Positions 33,687-42,749 of a stretch of DNA of 43,505 bases are shown one piece after another. Source of the stretch: Acidobacteriota bacterium (GTDB lineage Bacteria > Acidobacteriota > Terriglobia > Bryobacterales > Bryobacteraceae); assembly GCA_018268835.1 (NCBI GenBank), contig JAFDVU010000043.1, forward strand, positions 1 to 43,505, given 5' to 3'. Each line of letters starts with the position of its first letter. Within the stretch, counting starts at the first letter, position 1. The position numbers were made by a program, and so were the translations under genes. The notes below the pieces were generated by a model. The model saw only the letters and a program-made list of their open reading frames with translations, made no database searches and was not told where the DNA came from.

Positions 33687-35975
33687 ATGAGGTTCCCAAA
33701 ATACCCGATCCTTTTCGCGGCGGCGTTTGCCGCTTTCGCAGCCGATGCCCCGCCGCCGGACGTGACCCGGTTCGTCAACGAATTCATCGGTACCGGCGGC
33801 CACGGACACACGCATCCCGGAGCCACCATGCCGTTCGGCATGGTCGCGCTCGGCCCCGACACGTTCAACGAAGGGTGGGACTGGTGCTCCGGCTACCATT
33901 ACACGGACTCCTCGATCATGGGCTTCAGCCACACGCACCTGAGCGGGACCGGCATCGGCGACATGCTCGACGTGCTGGTGATGCCCGGTACCGGAGCCGT
34001 GCGCACCGTGCCCGGCACCCGCGAGCGCCCGGACGAAGGTTACCGCTCGCGATTCTCGCATGCGCAGGAAAAGGCCGAGCCCGGCTACTACTCGGTCATG
34101 CTCCAGTCCTACGGCATCCAGGCCGAGTTGACCGCCACCGAACGCGCCGGTCTGCACAAATACACCTTCCCGCAAAGCGACACCAGCCACTTCATCGTGG
34201 ACCTGGCGCACGCCTACGGCGGAGAGGCGCGCGTCGCGGCGGCCGACCTGCGCATCGTGGATTCCAGCACCATCACCGGCGGGCGCACCGTGAACGGTTG
34301 GGCGCGCGGCCGCGTCATCTACTTCGCCATGAAGTTCTCCAAACCCTTCGAGTCCGCGGAACTGGTCTCCCATCATACGCTCCTCGATGCCGGCGTCCGC
34401 GAGGCCAGCGGGAACTCGCTCGCCGCCGTGGTCCACTACTCGACCCGGGCCGGCGAAACGATTTACGTGAAGGTGGGTCTCTCTGCGGTCAGCGTGGATG
34501 GCGCGATGCAGAATCTGGCGCGCGAGATCCCCGACTGGGATTTCGCCAAGGTCCGGCAGGCGGCGCACGATGCCTGGCAGCGCCAGCTTTCCCGCATCCT
34601 CATCGAAGGCGGCGACGCGAAACAGCGCCAGATCTTCTACACCGCGCTCTATCACACCATGGCGGCGCCGACTCTGTTCGACGACGTCGACGGACGGTAT
34701 CGCGGGATGGACGGCGAGGTGCATCAACTCCCCGCCAAAGCCCACAACTACACCACGTTTTCGCTCTGGGATACATATCGCGCGGCGCATCCCCTTTACA
34801 CCTTGATCGAGCCGGACCGTGTCCCGGACATGGTGAACACCCTGATCCGCATGTCCGAGGAAAGCCCACAGGGGATGCCGGTGTGGCCGCTGCAAGGCAA
34901 GGAGACCGGCACCATGACCGGCTACCACTCGGCCAGCGTGATCGCCGAGGCCTGCGTGAAGGGCATCAAGGGAATCGATTACGCCCGCGCCTACACGCCC
35001 ATGCGCCGGCGCGCGCTGGAGGACGACTGGCGCGGCCTCGGCTACTTCCGCAAACTCGGCTACATTCCCAGCGACAAGGTATCCGAATCCGCCACGCGCA
35101 CCCTGGAGTACAGCTACGACGCCTGGACTGTCGCCCAGGTGGCGCACTCCCTCGGCAAAATGGACGACTACGCCCTGCTCCTCGCGCAATCGAAGAATTA
35201 CCGCAACCTGTTCGATAAGAGCGTCGGCTTCATCCGCCCCAAACTCGAGAACGGACAGTGGGCCGAGGGTTTCGATCCCACCTCGACCGGTACCACCAAA
35301 CGGTGGCGCGATTTCACCGAATCCAACTCCTGGCAGGGCACGTGGGCCGCGCAGCACGAACCCGCCGAGTACATGGAATTGCTCGGTTCGCCCAAGGCTT
35401 TCGTGCGCAAACTCGACGCGCTTTTCAATCAGCACGTGGAGATCAAGGGAGAAGTGCCGGCCGACATGACGGGCCTGGTGGGCATGTACGCTCACGGCAA
35501 CGAACCGAGCCACCACGTCGCGTACCTTTACGACTACGCCGGCGCCGCCTTCAAGACCCAGGACCGCGTGCGCGACCTGCTCGACCACCAGTACGACAAC
35601 CAGCCAGACGGCCTCTCCGGCAACGAAGACTGCGGCCAGATGTCGGCCTGGTACGTGATCAGCGCGCTCGGCTTCTACGCGGTGAACCCGGCCAGCGGCA
35701 ACTACGTGTTTGGCACTCCCCTGTTCACCAGGGCGACCGTGGACCTCGGCCAGGGCCGCCGCCTGGTCATCGAAGCCAGTCGCCGCTCTCCCTCGGACAA
35801 ATACATCCAGTCGGTGACTCTGAACGGCGCGCCTTACGACAGGGTGTGGTTCAGTCACCGCGACGTTGGCCAGGGCGGCAGCCTCGTGTTCCAGATGAGC
35901 GGCCAACCGAACCCGGCCTTCGCCGCCACCTTGGACGCCGCTCCGCCTCCGGCAAGCGAACCAGCCGGACGTTAG
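33687..35975 (+). CDS. GH92 family alpha-mannosidase (exo-acting, calcium-dependent family)
   Basis: A 762-residue protein with a signal peptide (MRFPKYPILFAAAFAAFA). The sequence follows GH92 from end to end. An N-terminal beta-sandwich (~25-260) contains NEFIGTGGHGHTHPGATMPF and GFSHTHLSGTG (79-89). A helical (alpha/alpha)6 domain contains HNYTTFSLWDTYRAAHPLYT and GTMTGYHS. The conserved GNEDCGQMSAW (Glu647, Asp648) and a NPASGNYVFGTPLF end complete the family pattern. Family members remove mannose, usually alpha-1,2-linked, from N-glycans or mannans in a Ca-dependent inverting reaction. Location is probably periplasmic or outer membrane. An AGGA motif precedes ATG 33687. The length is normal for the family. 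Confidence 0.95.
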   Translation: MRFPKYPILFAAAFAAFAADAPPPDVTRFVNEFIGTGGHGHTHPGATMPFGMVALGPDTFNEGWDWCSGYHYTDSSIMGFSHTHLSGTGIGDMLDVLVMPGTGAVRTVPGTRERPDEGYRSRFSHAQEKAEPGYYSVMLQSYGIQAELTATERAGLHKYTFPQSDTSHFIVDLAHAYGGEARVAAADLRIVDSSTITGGRTVNGWARGRVIYFAMKFSKPFESAELVSHHTLLDAGVREASGNSLAAVVHYSTRAGETIYVKVGLSAVSVDGAMQNLAREIPDWDFAKVRQAAHDAWQRQLSRILIEGGDAKQRQIFYTALYHTMAAPTLFDDVDGRYRGMDGEVHQLPAKAHNYTTFSLWDTYRAAHPLYTLIEPDRVPDMVNTLIRMSEESPQGMPVWPLQGKETGTMTGYHSASVIAEACVKGIKGIDYARAYTPMRRRALEDDWRGLGYFRKLGYIPSDKVSESATRTLEYSYDAWTVAQVAHSLGKMDDYALLLAQSKNYRNLFDKSVGFIRPKLENGQWAEGFDPTSTGTTKRWRDFTESNSWQGTWAAQHEPAEYMELLGSPKAFVRKLDALFNQHVEIKGEVPADMTGLVGMYAHGNEPSHHVAYLYDYAGAAFKTQDRVRDLLDHQYDNQPDGLSGNEDCGQMSAWYVISALGFYAVNPASGNYVFGTPLFTRATVDLGQGRRLVIEASRRSPSDKYIQSVTLNGAPYDRVWFSHRDVGQGGSLVFQMSGQPNPAFAATLDAAPPPASEPAGR

Positions 35976-36015
35976 GCGGTTCGCGACGCGGTTACGTGGC
36001 GCTTCCGGAGAGGTC

Positions 36016-36618
36016 ATGAACGAGCATCTGCCGATTGTCTATCTCGCCAGGCATGCCGAAACCGCCTGGTCTCTCTCCGGTCAACACACCGGACTCACCG
36101 ACCTTCCGCTCACCGCGCACGGCGAAGGGAACGCGCGCGCCCTCGGCGAACGGCTTCGCGGCGTCGAGGCCGCCGCGGTGTTCGTTAGCCCGCTCCAACG
36201 CGCTCGCCGGACCTGCGAAATCGCAGGCTACGGTGAGGCAGCCCGCACCGACCCGGACCTTGTCGAGTGGGATTACGGCGAATACGAGGGGCTCCGCACC
36301 GCGGAGATCCTCTCCCGCCGTCCCGCGTGGGACCTCTTCCGCGACGGCTGTCCCGCCGGAGAGACCGCGGAGGAGGTGGGTCGCCGGGCCGACCGCGTCG
36401 TGGCCCGCGCCCGCGCGGTCGCGGGGAATGTGCTGATCTTTTCGAGCGGGCACTTCCTGCGCGTTTTCGCCGCGCGCTGGCTCGGCCTGGATCCTGCGGC
36501 CGGCCGCTACTGGTTGCTGGGCACCGCCAGCCTGAGCGCGCTCAGCTACGAGCACAGGCTTTCGCAGCCGGCCATCCGCCTGTGGAACGACACCCGCCAC
36601 GTGGAAACCGGTCCGTGA
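36016..36618 (+). CDS. Histidine phosphatase (phosphoglycerate-mutase-like)
   Basis: A 200-residue cytoplasmic protein with GGAGAGG before ATG 36016. It has the branch-1 histidine phosphatase signature LARHAET with nucleophile His13, Arg at 12 and again in SPLQRARRT, a likely proton donor Glu84 in the segment VEWDYGEYEG, and the second catalytic His146 in FSSGHFLRVFAARWL. These proteins transfer or remove phosphate through a phosphohistidine. The length suits a broad phosphatase of the CobC/PhoE/GpmB kind; the true substrate cannot be told. It follows the GH92 gene by 40 bases and may be co-transcribed, suggesting, weakly, a sugar-phosphate substrate. Confidence 0.92.
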   Translation: MNEHLPIVYLARHAETAWSLSGQHTGLTDLPLTAHGEGNARALGERLRGVEAAAVFVSPLQRARRTCEIAGYGEAARTDPDLVEWDYGEYEGLRTAEILSRRPAWDLFRDGCPAGETAEEVGRRADRVVARARAVAGNVLIFSSGHFLRVFAARWLGLDPAAGRYWLLGTASLSALSYEHRLSQPAIRLWNDTRHVETGP

Positions 36619-36625
36619 TCGCGCC

Positions 36626-36661
36626 GGTGCCGCGCGCCGCCGAAGCTTGACGCGCGGCACC
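36626..36661. terminator. Bidirectional hairpin between convergent genes
   Basis: GGTGCCGCGCG (36626-36636) and CGCGCGGCACC (36651-36661) form a perfect 11-bp stem with a 14-base loop. It lies between the phosphatase stop (36618) and the TonB-receptor stop (36676). It could end transcription from both sides, although neither side has a T-run. Confidence 0.55.
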
Positions 36662-36675
36662 CTGGCGGGCGCGCC

Positions 36676-39600
36676 CTAGAATGAGAACCGCGCGGAAACC
36701 TGCATGACCCTGGGCGAGTTCGCCTGGCTGGTGATTTTGCCGAAGCCCGCGGACGTGATGCTCAGGTTCGGTCCTCCGAAGTTCACGAAGTTCAGCACAT
36801 TGATCGCGTCCGCGCGGATGCCAAGCTTGAACTTCTCGTGGATGGTGAAGGTGCGTGCGAGGCTGACGTCTTCGTCATAGCCGCCCGGTGCGGCGAGTCC
36901 GAAGACTCCCGTACGGGGTGTGTTGCCGTAAGTATAAGCGGCCGGCGAAGCGAATGCCGCGACGTTGAGGAACGGTACCGCGCCGGCCCCGATCAGGTTG
37001 CCCGAACCGTAGCCGCCGTTGATGCGCACGGGTCCGGAGAACCCGGCGGCGTAGTTAGCATAGCAGCCGCCAGCGTCGGGGAGGTTGCAGGCAGCCCCGA
37101 TGGTCCCCAGCGGATCCCCGGAACGATAGGTGGTGATGCTGGAGAGTTGCCAGTCGGCGGCCACGGCGCCCAGAATCCCGCTGTGAGCGAAGCGCTGTCC
37201 CTTGCCGAACGGCAGTTGGTAAACCGCCAGAAGATTCAGTATGTGGGCGGGAAACTGCGTGGGCGCTTTCTCGTTGACCCAGTTATACGCGCTGCCGCTG
37301 CCCGCCATATCGTCCATTCCCTTGGCATAAGTGTAGTTGAAGGTGAAAGTAAGCCCGTGGGAGACCGTCTTGTTTGCGGTCACCTGGAGCGAGTTGTAGT
37401 GGGAGTTGGCGACGTCTCCCCACAGGTCGCTGATACCCGGATACTGCGGGTAGGGACGCAGCATCTGGGCGATGCTCCCGGAATAGCCGGCGAACGGGAG
37501 ACGGATCCCGGGGACGATCGCGCTCGCGGAGGCGATGTTGGCGGCCGTCGCGGGTGCTGTCAGCAGATTGCCGAGCGCCAGGTAGGCCGGGTTGATCTGG
37601 TCCGACCAGATGCCGCGTCCGCCGCCGCCGAGAAAGTGGCCATTGCTGCCGATGTATGCCACGCCCATCGTGAGCGTCCGCGTGAAGGAGTGCTCGATCG
37701 AGAAATTCCAGTTCTGATAGTGGGGCGGCGTGCCGCCGAGGGTGGGATCGCCGTACTGCATCGTGACCCCCACCTTGGAGATGCCGTTGAACTCGGTGCC
37801 GTAAGTCGGATCGAAGAACGGCGGCTGCTGATAGGCCGGGATGCCGTTATCCCAGAAGAAGGCCGGGGTGTAATTATTCCCGAGCGAATTGGTAAAGCTG
37901 GGGGTGGCGGAGAAGCCGACCGTCCCGGTTCCGGTGCGCGCGCCCACGCGCCCGCCAACCGCGCCGCGATGCGTATACATCAACGAGTAGCCCGCGCGGA
38001 CCACGGTACTGCTGCTCTGTCCGATTGCGTATGCGACACCCACGCGCGGCCCGAAGTTGGACCAATCCGTGGCCACGTTGGTGGAGCAGCCGCAACTGTC
38101 CGGACCGTTGCCGTAGAACTCCAGGATGCCCGGCGCGCCGCCCGCGGCTGCATTGGGTTGATTCGGGTTGAAGAACGACTCGCGGTTCAGGACCTCCGTA
38201 TAGGGACTCCAGATGTCGTGGCGGATGCCGAGGTTGATCGTCAGCCGCGGCGTCAGCTTATACGTGTCGTTGACCCACCACGAGTAATCGCGATACCGTC
38301 CGCCCGTGCCGACCACCGAATCCTGAATCACGTTGGAAGCGTTCAGCGCCCCCAGCAGATAACTCGCGAAGGAGTTTCCGGTGGTGGTGAGCAGCGTGCC
38401 GCCGGGGCTGAATCCCGCGGTCTGGTTGTTGCTGAAGTTCCACGTAGCCAGGCTGCCGTAGGCGTCGGTGAACTCGTTGGCCTGAAGGAAGGTCGCCTGG
38501 AATCCGAACGTGAAGGCGTGTTTGCCCCGCATCCACTGCACGTTATCCTGCAGCGTGGAATTGTTGAGCGCCTCGGTGAAGGCTCGCGAGTTGGTGCCGC
38601 GCCAGCTCGTCGGTGAGTTCGGACCGCCGAACGCAACCTCGGGAAACGCGCCCGCCGCCTCTCCCGCAGGTAACCCTTTCACGCCGGCCTTGTCCATCCA
38701 ATCGCCGCCGATGGTCGAGTTGACGATCGGCACCCACAGCCGCGAAAAGCTGTAACTCAACTGGTTGAGCAGGTTGGGTGTGAAGACGTAAGTGTACTTG
38801 GCCTGCGCGACGGTGGGGACTTCGTTGACCAGGCGCGTGTTCGCGTAGGGCAGCGGCAGCGTCTGACCGCGGTAGTCGGTGGATTGCCCGCGCTCGCCGC
38901 GGCTGAAATCCACGTAAAACTGGCTCTTGTCGTTGAGATTGACGTCCACCTTGATGGTGGTGTTGTTGGTGTAATAACCCACCGGGACGGCGTTGAGGAA
39001 GTTGTTCTGGATGCCGGCGTTGGAAATGTTGGGCAGCGGCGCGTCGAAGAATTTCGAGGCGCTCGAAAGCCGGTTCGCCGGAATTACGTTGCCGGGGAAC
39101 GCCGCGCGTGTGCACGGCCCCGCCGCGCAATTGGTGGAGAGCGGGTCGTAGATGCTGACCGGCAACTGGCTGAAGTCTCCGGTGCGCTCGGCGGGCGTGG
39201 GCAACGAATAATAGGCCGGCTGGCCGCCCTGCACCACCCGATAGCCGTCGTAGTTACCGAAGAAGAAGATGCGGTTCTTCACAATCGGGCCGCTGGTGTC
39301 GAAGCCGAACTCGTTGGTGTGCTCCACCGGCGTCACCGACGCGAAGAAGCCGCGCGCATCGAGATCGGTATTGCGCAGGTATTCGTACGCCGATCCGTGA
39401 AAGCGGTTGGTGCCCGACTTGATCACGAAATTGGTGCTGCCTTGCCCCTGATACATGGGGGCTGTGCCGGCTGTCTCCACCTGAAACTGATCGACGGCCT
39501 CGACCGACATCCCAAGCTGGAGGTTACGGTCCTCGCCCTGCAACACCGGGTTGGTGATGGGCATGCCTTCGACGTAGACATCCCCCGAATTCGCCTGCGC

Positions 39601-40155
39601 GCCGTAGACGTTTCCGGCAGTGTTTCCTACCGAACCAGTGACGCCGGGCATGTACTGCGTGAACGCCGCCGGATTGCGCGGTGCGTTCCCCGCCATGGCC
39701 AGCGGCAGGGAGGTGTAGACCTCGTTGCGGACCGTCGTGCCCAGGCTGGCGTCGGAGGTATCCAGCACCGGCGGCGCACTCGATACCGTGACCTGCTGCG
39801 ACGTGGCGCCGAGTTTCAAATGCAGGTTCAGCCCGACCACGCTGAGAGCGTCCACGACAACATGCTGCTGGATGAGCGTCTGGAATCCGCCGGCGGTGAC
39901 GGAGATCGTGTATTCTCCCGCGGGCAGCGGAGAGAGCGTGTAGAAACCCGCGCTCGTTGTCTGCCGCGAGGTCTGCACGCCGGTAGCGACATTCGTCGCG
40001 GCCACGGTCGCGTTAGGAACCACGGCGTTGGATGGATCGGAGATCACACCCTGAATTGTGCCGGTACCGCCGATTTGAGCGGATAACGGGCGGAGAAACG
40101 GTGAAGGCAATAGAACGCCGAGTAAGAGCAACAGAAGATACTTCCTGGTGCGCAT
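36676..40155 (-). CDS. TonB-dependent receptor (Oar-like, acidobacterial type)
   Basis: A 1,159-residue outer-membrane protein with an AAGGAGAT site before ATG 40155. A signal peptide covers residues 1-26. Residues ~30-115 are a carboxypeptidase-regulatory-like domain (GTIQGVISDPSNAVVPNATV ... AGFYTLSPLPAGEYTISVT). Residues ~125-260 are the plug, containing GQGSTNFVIKSGTNRFHGSA. The rest is a long beta-barrel ending in RVMQVSARFSF with a terminal Phe, as expected for BAM-assembled proteins. Such receptors are numerous in Acidobacteriota and are assumed to import oligosaccharides or other large solutes; the substrate is not readable. A LacI-type operator lies about 60 bases upstream, pointing to sugar control. 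No SusD-like partner is seen. Confidence 0.92.
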   Translation of the reverse strand: MRTRKYLLLLLLGVLLPSPFLRPLSAQIGGTGTIQGVISDPSNAVVPNATVAATNVATGVQTSRQTTSAGFYTLSPLPAGEYTISVTAGGFQTLIQQHVVVDALSVVGLNLHLKLGATSQQVTVSSAPPVLDTSDASLGTTVRNEVYTSLPLAMAGNAPRNPAAFTQYMPGVTGSVGNTAGNVYGAQANSGDVYVEGMPITNPVLQGEDRNLQLGMSVEAVDQFQVETAGTAPMYQGQGSTNFVIKSGTNRFHGSAYEYLRNTDLDARGFFASVTPVEHTNEFGFDTSGPIVKNRIFFFGNYDGYRVVQGGQPAYYSLPTPAERTGDFSQLPVSIYDPLSTNCAAGPCTRAAFPGNVIPANRLSSASKFFDAPLPNISNAGIQNNFLNAVPVGYYTNNTTIKVDVNLNDKSQFYVDFSRGERGQSTDYRGQTLPLPYANTRLVNEVPTVAQAKYTYVFTPNLLNQLSYSFSRLWVPIVNSTIGGDWMDKAGVKGLPAGEAAGAFPEVAFGGPNSPTSWRGTNSRAFTEALNNSTLQDNVQWMRGKHAFTFGFQATFLQANEFTDAYGSLATWNFSNNQTAGFSPGGTLLTTTGNSFASYLLGALNASNVIQDSVVGTGGRYRDYSWWVNDTYKLTPRLTINLGIRHDIWSPYTEVLNRESFFNPNQPNAAAGGAPGILEFYGNGPDSCGCSTNVATDWSNFGPRVGVAYAIGQSSSTVVRAGYSLMYTHRGAVGGRVGARTGTGTVGFSATPSFTNSLGNNYTPAFFWDNGIPAYQQPPFFDPTYGTEFNGISKVGVTMQYGDPTLGGTPPHYQNWNFSIEHSFTRTLTMGVAYIGSNGHFLGGGGRGIWSDQINPAYLALGNLLTAPATAANIASASAIVPGIRLPFAGYSGSIAQMLRPYPQYPGISDLWGDVANSHYNSLQVTANKTVSHGLTFTFNYTYAKGMDDMAGSGSAYNWVNEKAPTQFPAHILNLLAVYQLPFGKGQRFAHSGILGAVAADWQLSSITTYRSGDPLGTIGAACNLPDAGGCYANYAAGFSGPVRINGGYGSGNLIGAGAVPFLNVAAFASPAAYTYGNTPRTGVFGLAAPGGYDEDVSLARTFTIHEKFKLGIRADAINVLNFVNFGGPNLSITSAGFGKITSQANSPRVMQVSARFSF

Positions 40156-40215
40156 AAAATAATCTCCTTATGATGTGCGCTCCCGGGCACACGATGGCTC
40201 TTGTGAGCCAATGCC

Positions 40216-40229
40216 GGAAAGCGCTTTCA
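40216..40229. promoter_or_regulatory. LacI-family-type operator upstream of the TonB receptor
   Basis: The sequence GGAAAGCGCTTTCA contains the 12-bp palindrome GAAAGCGCTTTC (40217-40228). It matches the classical LacI/CcpA-type consensus TGWAARCGYTWWCA at 13 of 14 positions. It lies 61 bases upstream of the TonB-receptor start and about 250 bases upstream of the divergent gene at 40477. The remainder of this 321-base intergenic region shows no RNA gene or further clear site. Confidence 0.65.
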
Positions 40230-40476
40230 GGCGCCACTGTTCCGCAGGGTATCGCGGCTCCCCTGGACCCGCCATACTCCGGATTCAGTAATCCACGGGA
40301 TTCCACACATTAGCGAGGCGGATAGGGTCGACGATTCGGAATCGGCCGTAAACCACCACTCCAGTCCAACTCGAGCACTCCTTCGCGCCGCGCGTTGCCA
40401 CTCAGTTGTCGCGTTTTGAAGAACATAGCGAATTGGCGCACGAGTTGCTATTAAACCGGCCAGGAGGAGTTAGAAA

Positions 40477-40878
40477 ATGAAGAGCAATCTCACACTTCTG
40501 GCAATGGCCCTAATCGCGGGAGGGACGATTTTCGCGCAACCGCGCGTCTCGATTGGTGTCGGCCTCGGCGTGGGCGGCTATGGTCCAGGTGCGTACCCGC
40601 CGCCGGCTCATGCGGATCAATACGCTCCTCCCTGTCCGGGTCCCGGCTACACCTGGGTGGATGGCTACTGGGCGCCGCAAGATGGCCGGCGCGTCTGGAT
40701 CGGCGGGTACTGGCGCGCCCCCTACGCGAACGGCTACGCTTACCGCGATCGCGACGATCGTGATCGGGACGGCCGCGCTTTTAACGGCCGCGGCGACGAG
40801 CGCTTCGCGCTTCGCAGTAACGGAGGCTTCGAAGCGCGCGATCGTGGCCGCGGCTTCTCCAACGCCTTTCGCCGCTAA
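40477..40878 (+). CDS. Small secreted Gly/Tyr/Trp-rich protein (YXWQ-repeat-like)
   Basis: A 133-residue protein with a strong AGGAGGAG site and a signal peptide (MKSNLTLLAMALIAGGTIFA). Residues ~30-60 are Gly/Pro/Tyr-rich. Residues ~52-83 carry the pattern PGPGYTWVDGYWAP followed by VWIGGYWRAPY, typical of short secreted proteins with repeated W-x-x-G-Y-W segments. The C-terminal third is highly charged (RDRDDRDRDGR and later RGRGF) and probably disordered. Proteins like this are common in the envelope of Proteobacteria and Acidobacteriota and lack a defined function. It is transcribed away from the TonB receptor. Confidence 0.8.
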   Translation: MKSNLTLLAMALIAGGTIFAQPRVSIGVGLGVGGYGPGAYPPPAHADQYAPPCPGPGYTWVDGYWAPQDGRRVWIGGYWRAPYANGYAYRDRDDRDRDGRAFNGRGDERFALRSNGGFEARDRGRGFSNAFRR

Positions 40879-40985
40879 CCGGCGATTCAGCATCACGCAT
40901 CGCGCAAGGCCGGCTCCCCGCGAGTTGGCCTTTGTTGTGCGCGGGGCCTCACGCAACCCGCGGCCACTTTGACATAATTCTGCTG

Positions 40986-42737
40986 ATGAAGATATGCCTC
41001 GCCCTGCTATCTTGCGCGGCAGCCGTCTGCGCCCAGGAGTACCCGCTCGGGCCGGACTCGCAGCCGCGGCCCGGCGTGCCGAACGGCGTGGTCACGAAAC
41101 ACGTGCTCGCGCCCGGCCATTTCTATCCCGGCGTGCCGCACAACTACGCCGTGTACGTCCCGGCACAGTACGACGCGAAGAAGGCCGCGCCGTTCATGAT
41201 CTTCCTTGACGGCAGCGGACGCCTCGGCAATGGCGAGCGCGTCCCCGTAGTCCTCGATAACCTGATCGCCAACGGCGACCTGCCTGCGATGATCGGCATC
41301 TTCGTCGACCCGGGCGTCCTGCCCGCGGCCGGCGAGGGCGCGCAGAACCGCTTCGAGCGCGTCTTCGAATATGACTCGTTGAGCGATCGCTACTCGCGCT
41401 TTCTGCTGGAAGAATTAATCCCCGAGGTTGCGAAGAGCTACAACCTCTCGCGCGATCCCAACGACCGCGGACTAATGGGCGTCAGCACCGGAGCAGTGGG
41501 CGCGTTCGCCGCCGCCTGGAACCGTCCCGATCAGTTCCGGCGGGTGCTCAGTTTCATCGGGACGTACGTCGCGATGAAGGGCGCCGATTCGCTGCCCGCC
41601 CTGATCCGCAAAACCGAACCCAAGCCCATCCGCATCTTCCTGCAGGACGGCCGTAACGACCACATTGTGCCCGGCCAGCCCTACGGCACGTTCTACGCGG
41701 GAAGCTGGCCCATCAACAACCAGGTGATCTACGAGGCCTTCCAGTTCGCCGGCTACGATGTGAAGCTGGTGATCGGCGACGAAGGCCATAACATGAAGCA
41801 GGGCGACGCGATCATGCCGGACGCCTTACGCTGGCTGTGGCGCGGCTATCCGCGGCCCATCACCGTCCGGGAACCCGCGGCCATGAGCCAGGCGGGCTGG
41901 GACCCGCGCGGCAAAGTGTACTCCACGGTCTGGGCGGATAGGGGCTGGGAACAGGTCGGCGGCGCGTACGGGCTCATCGGCGGCATCGCCGCGGACTCAG
42001 CGGGCGACGTGTACTTCTCCGATCCAGCGGCCAACCGCATCTACCGTGCCGGCCCGGACGGCAACGTCGCACTGTTCCGCGAGCACACCGGTGGGGCGAG
42101 CGCGCTACGCGCCGGCGCGGACTCGCGCCTCTACGCGCTGGAGTCGGCGCTCCGGCGCATTGTGTCCTACGGCGCGGGCGATGAGAAGGTGGCGGCGCGC
42201 AACGTGGATGCGAGCGATTTCACGATCACGGCCACAGGCGCGATCTACCTCGCCGATGCAGCGCACCGGACGGTTCGCCCCGCGGCCAGACCCGAGGCGG
42301 CGCGCGCGGAGATGGCGCTGCCCGCCGGCCTGACGCTCTCCGGGGACCAGGCGATGCTGGTGGCTGCCGACGCCGAATCGCGCTTCAGTTGGTCCTTCCA
42401 ACTCGCGCCGGACGGATCGCTGGTTAACGGCGAGCCGTTCTACCGCCTCGAAATGCCGGAATCGGGATCGAAGAGCGGCGCCGCGTCGGTCGCGGAGGAT
42501 TCGATCGGCCAGGTGTACTTCGCGACCGCGGTCGGCATCCAGGTCTGCGAAGCGAACGGACGCGTGGCCATGATCCTCAACCCGCCCGAACCGGGCAGCG
42601 TGCACGCTATCGCCTTCGGCGGCAAGGAACTGAACTGGCTGTACGCGGCCGAAGGCGGCAAGCTCTTCCGCCGTCCCGTGAAAGTTACCGGGACGGCGGT
42701 GTGGCGGACGGTCAGGCTGCCCAAGCCTCCGCTGTAG
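40986..42737 (+). CDS. Secreted esterase fused to an SMP-30/NHL-like beta-propeller
   Basis: A 583-residue protein; ATG 40986 begins a signal peptide (MKICLALLSCAAAVCA), while a longer in-frame start at 40932 would bury it. Residues ~20-295 are an alpha/beta-hydrolase of the esterase D/Fes/feruloyl-esterase kind: nucleophile Ser167 in GVSTGAVGAF, acid Asp221 or Asp225 in the segment LQDGRNDHIVPG, and His268 in GDEGHNMKQG. Residues ~315-575 form a propeller-like domain related to SMP-30/gluconolaconase-type repeats (GGIAADSAGDVYFSDPAANR; VAEDSIGQVYFATA). It probably removes acyl groups from a polysaccharide or siderophore-like compound outside the cytoplasm; the substrate is inference. No strong ribosome-binding site is visible. 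It converges on the sulfatase gene with 12 bases between stops. Confidence 0.87.
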   Translation: MKICLALLSCAAAVCAQEYPLGPDSQPRPGVPNGVVTKHVLAPGHFYPGVPHNYAVYVPAQYDAKKAAPFMIFLDGSGRLGNGERVPVVLDNLIANGDLPAMIGIFVDPGVLPAAGEGAQNRFERVFEYDSLSDRYSRFLLEELIPEVAKSYNLSRDPNDRGLMGVSTGAVGAFAAAWNRPDQFRRVLSFIGTYVAMKGADSLPALIRKTEPKPIRIFLQDGRNDHIVPGQPYGTFYAGSWPINNQVIYEAFQFAGYDVKLVIGDEGHNMKQGDAIMPDALRWLWRGYPRPITVREPAAMSQAGWDPRGKVYSTVWADRGWEQVGGAYGLIGGIAADSAGDVYFSDPAANRIYRAGPDGNVALFREHTGGASALRAGADSRLYALESALRRIVSYGAGDEKVAARNVDASDFTITATGAIYLADAAHRTVRPAARPEAARAEMALPAGLTLSGDQAMLVAADAESRFSWSFQLAPDGSLVNGEPFYRLEMPESGSKSGAASVAEDSIGQVYFATAVGIQVCEANGRVAMILNPPEPGSVHAIAFGGKELNWLYAAEGGKLFRRPVKVTGTAVWRTVRLPKPPL

Positions 42738-42749
42738 ACGCCCGGCGGA

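Noticed and set aside
33615..36017. A leftward open frame of 800 codons over the GH92 gene.
   Set aside because: It is the antisense shadow of a clear GH92 enzyme; no recognisable domain and a Val/Gly/His/Arg-rich composition.
36838..38616. A rightward open frame of 592 codons, and another at 38884-40086, inside the TonB-receptor gene.
   Set aside because: Both are antisense to an intact receptor with signal peptide and barrel end; no domain and no ribosome-binding site support them.
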